Shown here in pieces: positions 54,055 through 64,000 of a stretch of DNA of 64,000 nt. The number at the start of each line of letters is the position of its first letter. The stretch's first letter is position 1. Origin of the DNA: Symsagittifera roscoffensis (taxonomy: Eukaryota > Xenacoelomorpha > Acoela > Convolutidae); contig NC_087068.1 of assembly GCF_963678635.1 (NCBI RefSeq), positions 31,002,318 through 31,066,317 of the forward strand, read 5' to 3'. The translations under genes and the position numbers were made by a program. A model generated the notes under the pieces. It was not told where the DNA came from, ran no database searches, and saw nothing but the letters and a program-made list of their open reading frames with translations.

Positions 54055-55822
54055 AAATGAATTTCTTAAGAAGTACCAAAGGTGGGACTCTCGAAAAAAA
54101 GCGACGGAATATTTGTGTTTGGGGTGATTTTTTCTCCATACAAATTTCAATTTTTTTATCTAGCCTTTTTTGACAAAATTTTTGTATAAAGTCTGAAAGC
54201 TGTAATGCCCAGAGCTCAAAATTAAAAAGATATTTCACTTGTGACATTTTCCCTCAAAGTTGGAAAAGTTTGAATGTGGATCTATTTTGACTACTATTAT
54301 AAATATACAAATAAAACATGCACAACATTTTTCGTCCTTTTTAAGCTTTAGCGGCAAAACAAATCATTGCCAATTGCAGGAAGCCAGAAATTTCTTCTTT
54401 TAACAGGCTCAAAGTAATTCACTTAATACATAAATTGCGTGTGAGGGATAAAAAAATAGAAACTTTTTCGTTTTTAAAGAATTTTTCAGAAAGCTTTAAC
54501 TTTCGTCGAAGGACAGACGACACGTTCTGAACTTTGCCCTGATACGATCAGTCTTGTTGCTTAAAACACTCTCAAACTATGACTTATGGTCCGTTTTTAA
54601 TTCTTAGCTGCAAATTAAGACTCTTTAAACTCAAGGTGGTCACGAGTGATATCATATCGAATCCGTTTATCGTGACTCAGATTATGTAAGAAATCAAAAT
54701 AATTCAGTTTCGAGAAAAACTACTCTGATTTTTCCCGTTGTTCAAAATAAATTAGAATTTTTTTGGAGGCTGACCTCACGCAACAATTAAAACATTATTT
54801 TAGTAGAAAATGTTTTTAATCTAAATCAATTACCCTATACTGAAAAAAAAAATTACTAGTATTCAGAAAAAAAATAGAACAATATTTTTTGATAAAGCTA
54901 AAAATTTATTTTCTGAAAACAGAGTGGTCGGAACAATCTCTGCTTTGTGCACAGCAACCTGCTTTCCTTGGTGTATTCAAAGTACAGCTACGAGAATGCA
55001 ATTTTACCACATGTCAAGGTGTATCAAGTGATTCTAACTTGTTTCTAACAAACTTCTTGGGCTCGAGGTTGTAAAAAATGAGACATACTAAATGGACAGT
55101 CTCATTCCATAAAAACACAAACCTCTTATTTCCTGAGCTTGATTTCACAGTAAGTGGTACTTTCTACTAATAAGTACAGGAATAACTTGACAGGCTGCTT
55201 ATTTCCAATTAGGAAAATAAAACATACGCACCTCATTAAAACAGCGGTAAGGCAATAAACTTTTCCACTTAAACCTGCTCCGAATAAATGCCCGAAGCTG
55301 AGAACTCCCAGCTACCTACGTACTATGTACGCTTGAAACACAACAGTATGAAAGGGTTGGTATATTGTAGGTACTTAGCAGAGCAGAAGTTGCAAATGAA
55401 ATCCAATTAGCCAGTTTCACCTACCAAAGGAAAACCAATAAACGTGTGGCGAAAGTTTTTATTTAATTTAGCTCAGATTTCAAAACTTAAAGTCTTTCAT
55501 TTCGCAAACTTGACATAGTTTACAAGCCAGATTGATGTGTAAATTCCGATATTTTTCGACACTAATTGCACAATACGATGTAATGTTTGTATGAAATTTA
55601 AAATTAGAAAAACAAAAACATCTCTTGGTTTTGTTCTACTGATATTAGATGAGAAATTAAACAAACTTGGCGCTTTTTGTATTTTCCTCTCTTAATGTTT
55701 GTTAATTTTATCGGTATTATGTGAACGAGTCTTGAATTGATGCTATTAAGACACCACAACTTGACAGAAAATTTAGTCCTAGTATTACCAAACTGTTTGA
55801 ATTTCATTCACGAACTTGCAAA
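54055..55822. other. No gene seen; one dispersed-repeat match
   Basis: Mostly AT-rich. A stretch at about 54,917-54,975 (GTGGTCGGAACAATCTCTGC, then a GTGCACAGCAACC word) matches 48,432-48,480 at roughly three quarters of positions. No coding support. Confidence 0.35.
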
Positions 55823-56219
55823 ATGGATTCTGCAACTACAAACCATGATCAAATGTTACCAAGAACCGACAACAATGAGACCGATATTAACGTTTCTTCT
55901 TTTCACCAACAACACACGACTGACTTGTTACGTTGTGTTCCAATTTCTCTCGGACCTGAAAATATGCCTACGAATATGAGGACTCTTATTCAGAAGCTAT
56001 GCGAGCAAATTTACATGCAAAACGTGATCATTGCACAACAGTCTGTTTTGCTCCGTCACAATATCCGATTTCCCAGACCTCCAAATTCAGATAGAAATTC
56101 TGGTACAGAAGCTGCAAGCGAACTGCCATTGCAGTCAAGCCTCGGTTCATTTACCCAACTGCATGACAAAACCAGCCAAAATAGCGATGGTTGCGGCCAT
56201 CCGACTTTTTCGCCAGCCG
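55823..56219 (+). CDS. Possible first coding exon of an unrecognised gene
   Basis: ATG 55,823 in a good context (AAAATGG) opens a frame of 132 codons up to a consensus donor CCG|GTAAGA at 56,219/56,220; unspliced it ends at a TGA at 56,231. The product is rich in Asn, Gln, Ser and Thr with a short helical middle (TNMRTLIQKLCEQIYMQN). No domain recognised. Downstream exons were not identified, and the region beyond is LINE remnant. It could instead be transposon ORF1 debris. Confidence 0.3.
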
Positions 56220-56649
56220 GTAAGATAATATGATAAGAAATGCTAACAGACAGAACTCGACTATTTTCTAAGTTTCTCTCACTACTAAATTATTAAATTC
56301 AGTATTCGAGTAATTCAACACCATCGTAACGGATAATAATATTTCACTTATCGACCATTGCTTTGTTTCGAACGACCAAAAAATTACGTAAATTCGTACC
56401 AAATGCCTTTCAACACAGACCAATATTTGCTTTCATACGAAACATTAAATTCTTGCAAGCCAAAAAATGAAATCATTCGAATTGAGACAAAAGATTTCCA
56501 AAATTTTAATCGTGGAAACTCAACGTAGACCTTGCATTTTATGATTGGTCAAAAAAGTATGAAAAATCCTCCGGATCACAAACAATTGCCACTTTTGGGA
56601 TTATTGTGGGAAAAATAATAAGTGGGTATGCTCCATATCGCGCAAAAAC

Positions 56650-58150
56650 TATAAATCAGAAAATGGAAACCAATAACAAAACCATGGATTGATAAAGCCT
56701 TGATGACTTTGATAAACAAACATAGGTAATTCCATAAATGAAAAATCACTGGCTTTGAGTGCGCTCAGAAAATACAAAAAAGTGAGAAATTTGGTCAACC
56801 GAAAATTCGCAACCGCATCACAAAGTTATCACATAGAAAATTTTAGAAAAGTTTTAGTAATTATTCCCGAAAAAGGTTTGGAAAATGGCAACACAAATGA
56901 TGTTATTGAAACAGCAAATAACTTGAATCAACTTTTTCAAAAATTAGGTATTCTTAATGGTGAACATATACCCCAAAAACCTATAGAAAAAGGCAACACT
57001 TCAGGGTTTGACTTTGGTGCGGCACAAGAAAAAAGTTACAAAAAAATAGATAACTACAGTTAAATAAATCACCATGGCCAGTGGAAACCAAGTTTGTTGC
57101 TTCCATTAAGAGAAACTTGCTATCGGAAAACACCTCCAAATCGCAATAAATGAACGTATAATGCAAAACCACTTTCCATCATTCCTCAAAGAAGCATATT
57201 CAACACCTAATTTTAAAAAAAACATAACCACAGATTCCATCGACGGTTGTGTGCCAAACGCGCTTTTGAAAAATCTCGAGAGCTTACTTTATAAACAAAG
57301 TATTGAATATCTGAAAAAATAATTCATTATCTAAGTCCACCAATTCAAATTTTCGGAAAACAAATCCGCGACTGATGCAGTTATCCTTTTTACCGAAAAT
57401 AATTGTGAGAACATGGATAAGAAAAAAGAAAACAAGTGCACTTACTCTAGATCTTGCTGATGCGTTCATTCCATTTCATTTAGTTTTATTAGAAAAAAAT
57501 TCTAAAATATGGTTTACCCAATACTGCATCAAATCTCCCGAGGGATTTTTTCTACAGACAGACAGCAATGTGTAAGTCTTCAAACTCAATATTCTGACTG
57601 GAAAACACTTCAGTCGTGGTGTACGAGATACTGTTTTGGGACCATTGGTTTTCACTCTTCATGTAAATGCTTTTACCAACCAAAAAAACAGAAACAAGAA
57701 TTCAGTGCAATTTGCTGCTGATACAGTTATCCATTTAGAGTGACTTCCAAATTACACCTAAGACTGTCAAATCTAGAAGCACTAGAAAAAGTGAACGAAA
57801 ATGTGAACGAAAATAATCTTGTTCCTAATGCTGATAAATACAACACTGACTTTGAAGAGAATAGTTTAGAAAGAAATTGTTTATAGAGAAGACACAGTTT
57901 ACGCAAAGAAACATGCCAGTTTTCTTGGCGCGCTAGTGGAAAAAAATCTTACTTTTTCAGCTGTTTACGCAAAATGGTTGTTGCAAGTAATTCATTCTAC
58001 TCCGCAGAAAAAAATGATGCACGAGATCTACTTCTCAAGTGTAAGGGTTTATCAGCCGTATTATTCATTAGCCAATACTGCTTGACTATAATGTTCGATG
58101 TGGCGAAAACAAAGTCAGACAAAAAAAATTGTTAAGCTAGAACGCCTGTG
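56650..58150 (+). pseudogene. LINE (CR1/Jockey-like) reverse transcriptase remnant
   Basis: A linker-like LRKYKKVRNLVNRKF at 56,761-56,805, then across several frames the RT blocks TDAVI-x-FTENN, SALTLDLADAF (palm, first aspartate, about 57,437-57,470), RGVRDTVLGPLVFTLHVNAF (about 57,615-57,675; the usual GVPQGTVLGPLLF block) and FAADTVI where FADDT is expected, so a catalytic aspartate is replaced by Ala. Many frameshifts and stops. Non-functional. Confidence 0.65.
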
Positions 58151-60913
58151 AAAGAGTACCTGTGAAACAACACGAACGCACAAAACAAATAAAACAAAGT
58201 AGGTTCCTGAAAACAAATTGGGGAAAGGAATATATAGCAAACAATAGTTGTAATAAATGGAACAATTGAAACGTAAAGCTAAGAAAAGTTAAATCTAAAC
58301 AAAAAATTGAATTTGAACTTAGTTACTTTTGATAAAAATACATGAAAAATTTCTATTGGTAGATCCATTATTCCATTAGTTCTTTTCGAGATTATTTTTT
58401 GTATCTAATATTAGTATTATCTTATTCATTTTTATACACATTGTATTTGCCGATTAACATGCCGGTCTAGTTGTTGATTTTTAACTTAATATGATAGTTT
58501 CATTTTGTAGATGCAAGTATGTTTAAACAAGTGGCTATTTTGAAATAAATCGATCAAAAACTAAAAAAAACTTCGAGGTAAAGCCACGTCTTAACGTTTT
58601 CTTGCACAAAAAATCTCAATACGTCTATTTATCTGACTGCGAGAAAATACTCTACATAAAACTTCAGTCTCAAAAACCTCATCATATCAATCAAAAACAT
58701 GCTCGATATTTGTCAAAAAAGCATGCAAAAAAAGACAAGCCAAGCAAAATCTGCAGATTCTGAAATCTAAAACAGTTAGATTTTTTACCGCAACATTTGT
58801 AATTTTAAGACGTCAAATGAAGTACTGAAGTAGAAGAAATAAATTATATGAGAAAACATTGACTGAATACGCCTATGAAATGAATGTTGGCTTGTCTTTT
58901 TTTGCATCCATTACTAACCGAAAACTGGTAGATGTAATGGATAAGGTCGCGCGGTGTGCATGAAGCATGGCATTGACAAAAAAGCACATGTTTGACCAGC
59001 TGGCCGCTTTAATTTGGCGAAAAGTTTGGGGCGCGCGTGAAACAGGGTTCTCCACTAATTTAGATTGTTGCCAAACTGATTCTTAATTTGGGATGCTGTT
59101 TGTTTCGTTTTCAAAAATCGCATCAAATTAAGAGTAGCGCAAAAGTTTCGATTATATTTTTTATAGAACTAAATTTTCTTTTTTCAAATTTGGGCGGTTT
59201 TTGGGATAACGGACCAAAATTGTCTTCTAAAATCGAAAACCAAAATAAAACAAGGATAGTCGGTTACTGTGCAAATAGCGCAGAATGTAACGACCAGTCT
59301 AAAAAATTTACTACAAACTATTTTTTCAAATTGGTGTCGTTTTTTCGGCGTGCTGTGATAAAGGAATCTGAGCGACAAAATAGAACTTAGGCATTTTCGT
59401 CAGTCATTGTAAAATATGCAAATTGGAAAAAAATTTTTGGGGTTGAATCAAAAGAGAAACAAAAAAATAAAAAATAAACATTTTTTTTTAATTTTCAAAA
59501 AAAAATTTCCCGAAATTTCTGAAGTTTTGATTCCTTATATGAAGCTAATAACTCCAAAACTAACTTCATTTGATTAATTTATTAATGTCGTTCGAATCAC
59601 GACTGAAAGGGCGTTAACAAGATATATCACTCAACCAAATCCGATGATTATTTAAGGTAGCTGGTTTTGCGTGGAAAACGAAATGAAATACACCCGAATA
59701 CAAAGCTCCTACCCATTTTCAATGGTCGGAACAAAAATTTCAAAAATTTTATCCATTTTTTGCTGATTATTTTTTGAATTGTTTATACACCTTTTTTGCT
59801 AATGAAAATATAAATGAAGCTTCGAACACCAGTTTTACTGGAGTAAAATGAACTAAAAAAATGTTTCCTTTTATTTTTTCTTATAATAAACACACTGGTT
59901 CGCTTTATTTGCACAAATTTAGACTGAAACGGCAAAAATTCAAACCTGGGTTTCTTTTACACAGAACTTTTTAATATCGTTCAACTCACGACTGCTAATA
60001 AAAACACAGGTTGCTACCACAACTATTAGAGTAAACCACAACTATTAGAGAAACTCTTTTTTTCCTTTTATCAAACTAAGGTCGTTTTTTAAGCGCGGCG
60101 TGGTGAGAGGACCTGAAAGAAAGCTTAGAAGTTAATACACCTTAATTGACTACAGTTGTCTTTCAAAAGGTAAGCAAAAAAAACTTTTTGCTGTTGAACT
60201 CAAGTGCCATGGATGCGGAGTGCGGTTAAAATGCAGACAAATTTTATTTCATACCGGTCAAAAAGCAGACAAATACTATATTAACTAATCAGAATCAAGA
60301 ACAGAAAACAAACTTGGGAAATAAATAATTAATAAATATTTATTTTCTAAGATAGCTTCCCGTTCTCCATTCTGATTGGTTAATACAGTAGTTCTCTACT
60401 TTATGACCAGAATACTCTTTGCTACGTAAACCATGGAAGCGCTAGATGAAACTTCTACATAGAGGCGAAGCAACGCATCTCACCACTTGCAATAAAATCC
60501 AAATATCGCATGACAAATAACCGACAGAAAAAAAGACGAAGGCAGCAGCAAAACTTTTTTGAAACTGACATTGCAATAAGTTTTCATATCTTTGTCTTGA
60601 GTTTGGTTAAATACAGTTCCATTCAAGGAAAACAAGAAAAGGAACTGAATGTTAAATAAGCATAGAAACAAAATTTAAAAAGCGGTAACCAAGTCGACAA
60701 TTTTTGAGCAGACACCCGTTGAGCCGAAAAAAAAAACAGTTTTCATAAAGAAAAAAATTAATACTCAAAAAACAGTTTTCAAAACCACATCAAATTTTGA
60801 AAAGGAGGCCGCTAAGCCCAAATAGTATAAGCCGAACCATTTTAAGTCGATTAAAGAGAAAAAAACTGAAAAAAAATAACTGGTGAATTTGCAATCAACA
60901 TAAAAAATTTTTG
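58151..60913. other. No gene seen
   Basis: AT-rich, homopolymer-rich intergenic DNA. A 16-bp word (ACCACAACTATTAGAG) is repeated side by side near 60,016-60,052. Nothing coding is supported. Confidence 0.4.
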
Positions 60914-61029
60914 AATAGAACCAGTGTTGGGGTGTTATTGACATCAGTGTTATTTACACTGTTATTAACACATGTTATTAACGTTATTTACACAGCCGTG
61001 TTATTAAGTGTGATTTACTTCAGTTTGAA

Positions 61030-61368
61030 ATGCCTGGATCGAACGCTGGTGGAAGGCCCGTGGACGCTATTTGGGAGCATTTTGAACGACTTCCGAGCAA
61101 CAAGTCCAAATGCAGGGTCTGTGGGCATGAAGCGGCCGCAAATCCTGAGAGGATGAAGAAGCATCATGCCAAACACGCGGATTCTGAGAATCGACCACCG
61201 CCCGCAAAGCAGCCCCGAATCACCGATTTTACCGTTTCGACGTCCAAAGACGATAAAGACAAGTTTGATATTTTAGTTGGGCGGTTCTTTTTCGAGAACA
61301 ATATCGCATTCAACATTGTGGAATCTACAAGCTTTAAAGAGTTATGCTTTGAATCGCTTGCAATCTGA
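61030..61368 (+). pseudogene. hAT transposase N-terminal fragment with BED zinc finger
   Basis: ATG 61,030. Residues 15-49 form a BED finger: W15, C28, C31, H45, H49 (C-x2-C-x13-H-x3-H), which binds DNA in hAT transposases. The next residues FFFENNIAFNIVEST are the usual start of the catalytic region, then the frame stops at 61,366. A shifted frame at about 61,385-61,520 reads LKPWKDILHPQYAGRRLTP and ELKDAKKLVEEKY, a later piece of the same kind of protein, so an internal deletion has joined the two. Confidence 0.8.
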
Positions 61369-61535
61369 CAACATTTGCGCCGCTGAAGCCGTGGAAAGAT
61401 ATTCTACATCCTCAGTATGCTGGGAGAAGATTAACTCCAAAAGAGCTCAAAGACGCCAAAAAACTGGTGGAAGAAAAGTATACCTCTTTGTTGCCAGTCT
61501 ATGTTGATTTCGTAGCGTAGGGTAAAACTGTCTAC

Positions 61536-61790
61536 ATGGAAAACTGGGCTCCTGCATCTGGATGCAAAGTTGAAAACTTCATCAAGTTGAGCAGAGACGA
61601 GCAAGAAATTAGCCAAGGACTCGCTGAACTGATGATCACAATGCTTAAATTGATCCCAAGCACGGCTGGTTTGGAACGGGTTTTCTCAACAATGGGTTTT
61701 GTACACTCGGACTTACGTAATCGTCTTGGTTCTGAGAAGGTCACAAAACTTGCATTCTGTTTGCGTTCGCTGAAATCTCAAGACAATTGA
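61536..61790 (+). pseudogene. hAT transposase C-terminal dimerisation domain
   Basis: A short open frame to TGA at 61,788-61,790. LAELMITMLKLIPSTAGLER followed by VFSTMGFVHSDLRNRL is the hATC dimerisation signature (ER-x-FS, then RN-R-L). The W of the upstream WW box is visible as ENWAP. It is separated from the BED part by stops and a frameshift; together they are remnants of one transposase. Confidence 0.85.
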
Positions 61791-61913
61791 ATTTTTCGCG
61801 AATGAATTCTGTTTTTTGAGTAAATCACAGTTATTAACTGTTAAAAACGTTAATAACGTAAATAACGTTAGAAACTCGGGCGAGGGTGTAATAAACCCAA
61901 CACTGAATAGAAC

Positions 61914-62387
61914 GGGCATTCAAAATGCTAACATGCTCAAAATTTCCATTATTTGACGAAAATACAGATTTTGCAATGTCCACGAATTCGATCGAAGTCA
62001 TCCTGTGCTATAAGTTATTTCCGGAAAAAAGTCTGGTACCCGCTTTTAACACCCTTGCTTATCGCAAGGGTAAGAACTAGTTTTCCTTTCGTTAAATTAA
62101 AATTTTCATAACTTAATTGGCAGATTTTTATAAAAGCAAAAGTTACTCGATCTCTGTTCTCGTTCAAATTGGACCGAAATTCAATTTATAAACCTGTTTT
62201 TCTCGACTAATAATTTAGAAACTATTTTCGATCTAGATCAACTACTAAAAAAGCTTCAATTTAGAATATCACTTAACTCGTTCTGATAATTGTTTGAGGC
62301 GGAAAAATTGCGTGAAAAAAATGAAACATACCCTTATACCTATTGGTCCGAACAAAACCCTCCCTCAGACAATGAAGTTTTCAGTGA
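61914..62387. other. No exon identified upstream of the homeobox gene
   Basis: AT-rich. The 5' part of the homeobox gene must lie here or further left, but no convincing exon or promoter is visible. Confidence 0.35.
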
Positions 62388-63130
62388 TACTCAGGTTTAG
62401 ATGAATCCCGTGCAATAAACAACCCGCAATGTGTCTTCAACTACTCGGCAATTTCTCCGTTCAAGGACGATAGAGGCCTGCTCCCCGAAGATAACGGAGA
62501 GCTATCTTCGCAGAATGAAATAAACTCAATCCCGGACGAGTGCTACATCGGAGCATTCATTGCAATTTCACCCACTTGTTTGCCCGATAAAGATAGTCCT
62601 ACCAAGTATGTACGAATGTATGCATTTGCCTCTGAGGAACGTCTTTCTGAGGAAAACACTATTTAAAAATATAATATGGCAATTTATTAAAAGTTACCTT
62701 CAAAACAAATCGTTACTCTTTCATATTTGAAGGTGTGAAGTGCACAAGATACGCCACCGCACCCGCACCAAGTTGACCAAGTCTGAGGTGGTGTTGCTGA
62801 AGTCAATCTACGAGAACACCCCCAGTCCCTCCAAGAGACAATTCGAGGAACTGGCCAACAGCACCGGACTGCCAACCAAAGTCCTTAAGGTTAGTTCAAA
62901 GACACATACCTACACGTTTATCATTTCGATCATTCACAATATCTAAGTTTTTCGATTTTTTGGTTCAGGTTTGGTTCCAAAATACGCGCAGACTTCGCCG
63001 CAACACGTGTCCCAGGTGCAAAAGAGTATTCGTGACAAACCATCTGTTCGTCAATCACTCCAAACAATGCCATAACAACAACAACTGCAAGCACCCAAAG
63101 ATCAACTCCTCACCTGAACTAGAAAATTGA
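62388..63130 (+). CDS. Homeobox plus C2H2 zinc-finger transcription factor, ZFHX-like, 3' exons
   Basis: Three exons on the plus strand: up to 62,605, 62,733-62,889 and 62,969-63,130, ending in TGA. Introns 62,606-62,732 (GTATGT...AAG) and 62,890-62,968 (GTTAGT...TTCAG) keep the frame (phases 2 and 0). The first exon is acidic. The second and third together give a homeodomain: RTRTKLTKSEVVLLKSIYEN for helix 1, a middle with NTPSPSKRQFEELAN, and the recognition helix VWFQNTRRLRR with W48, F49 and N51 present; the second intron falls just before the WFQN helix. A zinc finger follows directly (C-x2-C-x12-H-x4-H: CPRCKRVF...H...H). Homeodomain next to C2H2 fingers is typical of ZFHX/zfh-2 factors, nuclear DNA-binding regulators, but those are much larger, so the assignment is a guess at class level. 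The first exon's start is unresolved: the frame opens after TGA 62,385 and the acceptor could be at 62,394 or 62,400. Upstream exons are missing. Confidence 0.75.
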
Positions 63131-63306
63131 AGAAAAAACGTTCTGCAATTTCGGATCTTTTCGAATATCTTCCACAATGCTTAACTTGGATTAGTGCTAG
63201 TTTACCGATGGAAGAATGCTTTAAATTATGCATGCTTCCTAAGAAAACACTATGGGTAGCAGGAAATTGTTAAATGTATGTGTAAACTTTTGCCTTCTGA
63301 TAAAAA

Positions 63307-63326
63307 AATAAACTTCTGATAATAAA
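63307..63326 (+). terminator. Polyadenylation signals of the homeobox gene
   Basis: AATAAA at 63,307-63,312 and again at 63,321-63,326, about 180 bases after the stop codon. Confidence 0.55.
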
Positions 63327-63330
63327 CATC

Positions 63331-63690
63331 ATTTCTAAAGCTTTAATTGATGATTTATTGTAACAACATCTACTTAAGAAACATAGCCAACATACAAATA
63401 GAAAAATGTCATTGAACTCAAGCTGACCTGACCTTTTTGGAAAATTATCTTCAATGAATAACTTAGACGTTTAAGCCTTTATTCATGAACTTCAAGAAAC
63501 TGAAGATATTCACGGCTTTTGCTTTTAGAGAGGGTAATATGCTCTCCATATGGCAAATGAGCTGAATTGAATTGAGCTTACAAAAATCAAAGTCATTTCC
63601 GAAAAGTCAAATTTAAGTTCAAACAGAACAAAAATCCACGCGAGCTAAGCAGATATCAACTTCGTTCATTGACAGAGGAAAAATTTGTTT
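63331..63690. other. Convergent intergenic region and MED10 3' UTR
   Basis: Between two convergent genes. A minus-strand AATAAA (TTTATT at 63,478-63,483) lies about 210 bases beyond the MED10 stop and probably serves it. Nothing else is seen. Confidence 0.5.
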
Positions 63691-64000
63691 TCAAGTGAAG
63701 TTTTGAGGATTTCTAGTTTTCATGTAGAACTCGAACACATCTGGAAAAGTTTTGGCCATTTCATCTGTCAGACATTGGTGAAACTTCTTATACACTTCAA
63801 TCTTGCCTTTCACTTGCTCATTTTTCTCTAAAGCTCTTTCCATCAAGTCTTTGCTGTATAGTTGCGGGTTAGTTCCCTGATCAATATATTGCAACACACT
63901 AACAGGAACAGTCACGTCTGAGAACTGGTTTTTACATCTGTCGATCTCTTGCAGGTTATGAACTATGCTGTGTATTTTCTGGTTTAAATTGTTCTGACCT
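63691..64000 (-). CDS. MED10: Mediator complex subunit 10, C-terminal part (gene continues past the right edge)
   Basis: The minus frame is open from the window edge to a stop at 63,693-63,691, about 102 residues. It reads NNLNQKIHSIVHNLQEIDRC near the edge, then VTVPVSVLQYIDQGTNPQLY and MERALEKNEQVKGKIEVYKK, which match the conserved core of MED10 (human has LNQKLNFIVTGLQDIDKC, then ITVPLEVFEYIDQGRNPQLY and LERALAKNEQVKGKID). MED10 is part of the Mediator middle module, which links activators to RNA polymerase II in the nucleus. The N-terminal third is outside the window. An internal valine codon (GTG, 63,915) is not the start. Convergent with the homeobox gene. Confidence 0.93.
   Translation of the reverse strand, partial: GQNNLNQKIHSIVHNLQEIDRCKNQFSDVTVPVSVLQYIDQGTNPQLYSKDLMERALEKNEQVKGKIEVYKKFHQCLTDEMAKTFPDVFEFYMKTRNPQNFT

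Larger units (their letters stand above)
60922..61905 (+). mobile_element. 984-bp hAT-superfamily DNA transposon with intact ends and 8-bp target duplication
   Basis: Ends CAGTGTTGGG (left) and CCCAACACTG (right) are inverted repeats, continued imperfectly inward. AATAGAAC flanks both sides (60,914-60,921 and 61,906-61,913), the 8-bp duplication typical of hAT insertion. Subterminal GTTATTAAC/GTTATTTAC words crowd both ends, a usual transposase-binding arrangement. Inside are pieces of a hAT transposase (BED finger, a middle segment and the C-terminal dimerisation domain) with most of the catalytic region missing, so the copy is non-autonomous. Confidence 0.92.

Noticed and set aside
61277-61507. 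76-residue frame inside the hAT element
   Set aside because: Overlaps the BED fragment and middle transposase segment out of frame; the real remnants lie in other frames.
62740-62946. Reading the homeobox exon straight through the donor
   Set aside because: The frame after 62,889 is intronic; splicing to 62,969 restores the WFQN helix and zinc finger.

Overview
The window looks like AT-rich, intron-containing genomic DNA of an invertebrate animal; I cannot name the species. The evidence is a set of metazoan host genes (an uncoupling-protein-like mitochondrial carrier, a homeobox/zinc-finger gene with two short GT-AG introns, and the C-terminal part of Mediator subunit 10) sitting in a dense field of eukaryotic transposable elements of nearly every class. 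No bacterial operon structure, CRISPR array or rRNA gene is visible.

Layout. 1-3.7 kb: a decayed non-LTR retrotransposon whose reverse transcriptase is followed by a restriction-enzyme-like endonuclease. 3.8-13.7 kb: a second LINE (ORF1, APE-type endonuclease, linker) in which a minisatellite of about 24-bp units is followed by five head-to-tail copies of one RT + CCHC module, each about 1.5 kb. 14-15.3 kb: a second remnant of the first LINE type. 16-19 kb: a broken Penelope-like element with a GIY-YIG domain. 19-22 kb: AT-rich repeats and a foldback element.

21,960-40,807: an 18.8-kb LTR retroelement, the centre of the window. Its 408-bp LTRs are identical by eye, it has a 4-bp target duplication (ATAA), one uninterrupted 2740-residue Gag-Pol frame of Ty3/gypsy order (Gag, CCHC knuckle, protease, RT, RNase H, integrase with DD35E and GPY/F module), an 872-residue envelope-like membrane glycoprotein frame, and at least five further frames: a leader ORF, a basic ORF overlapping the Gag start, two tiny hydrophobic ORFs joined by ATGA, a 378-codon frame with no AUG, and a 597-residue ORF joined to the envelope frame by ATGA. 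A consensus intron (GTAAGT / TACTAAC / TTTCTTTAG) follows the last stop codon by 3 nt. It reads as a recently mobile, unusually large, complex retrovirus-like element, and is my candidate for the undescribed system. If it works as the family suggests, Gag-Pol makes the particle and integrates the copy, the envelope-like protein would act at membranes, and the accessory frames are of unknown job.

40.8-64 kb: dispersed repeats, LINE fragments, a 445-bp near-perfect palindrome, a roughly 1-kb foldback with long G and C runs, an intact-ended 984-bp hAT element with an 8-bp target duplication, and the host genes: the carrier (minus strand, 46.6-47.6 kb), a possible first exon at 55.8 kb, the homeobox/zinc-finger gene (plus strand, 62.4-63.1 kb) and MED10 (minus strand, running off the right edge); the last two are convergent.
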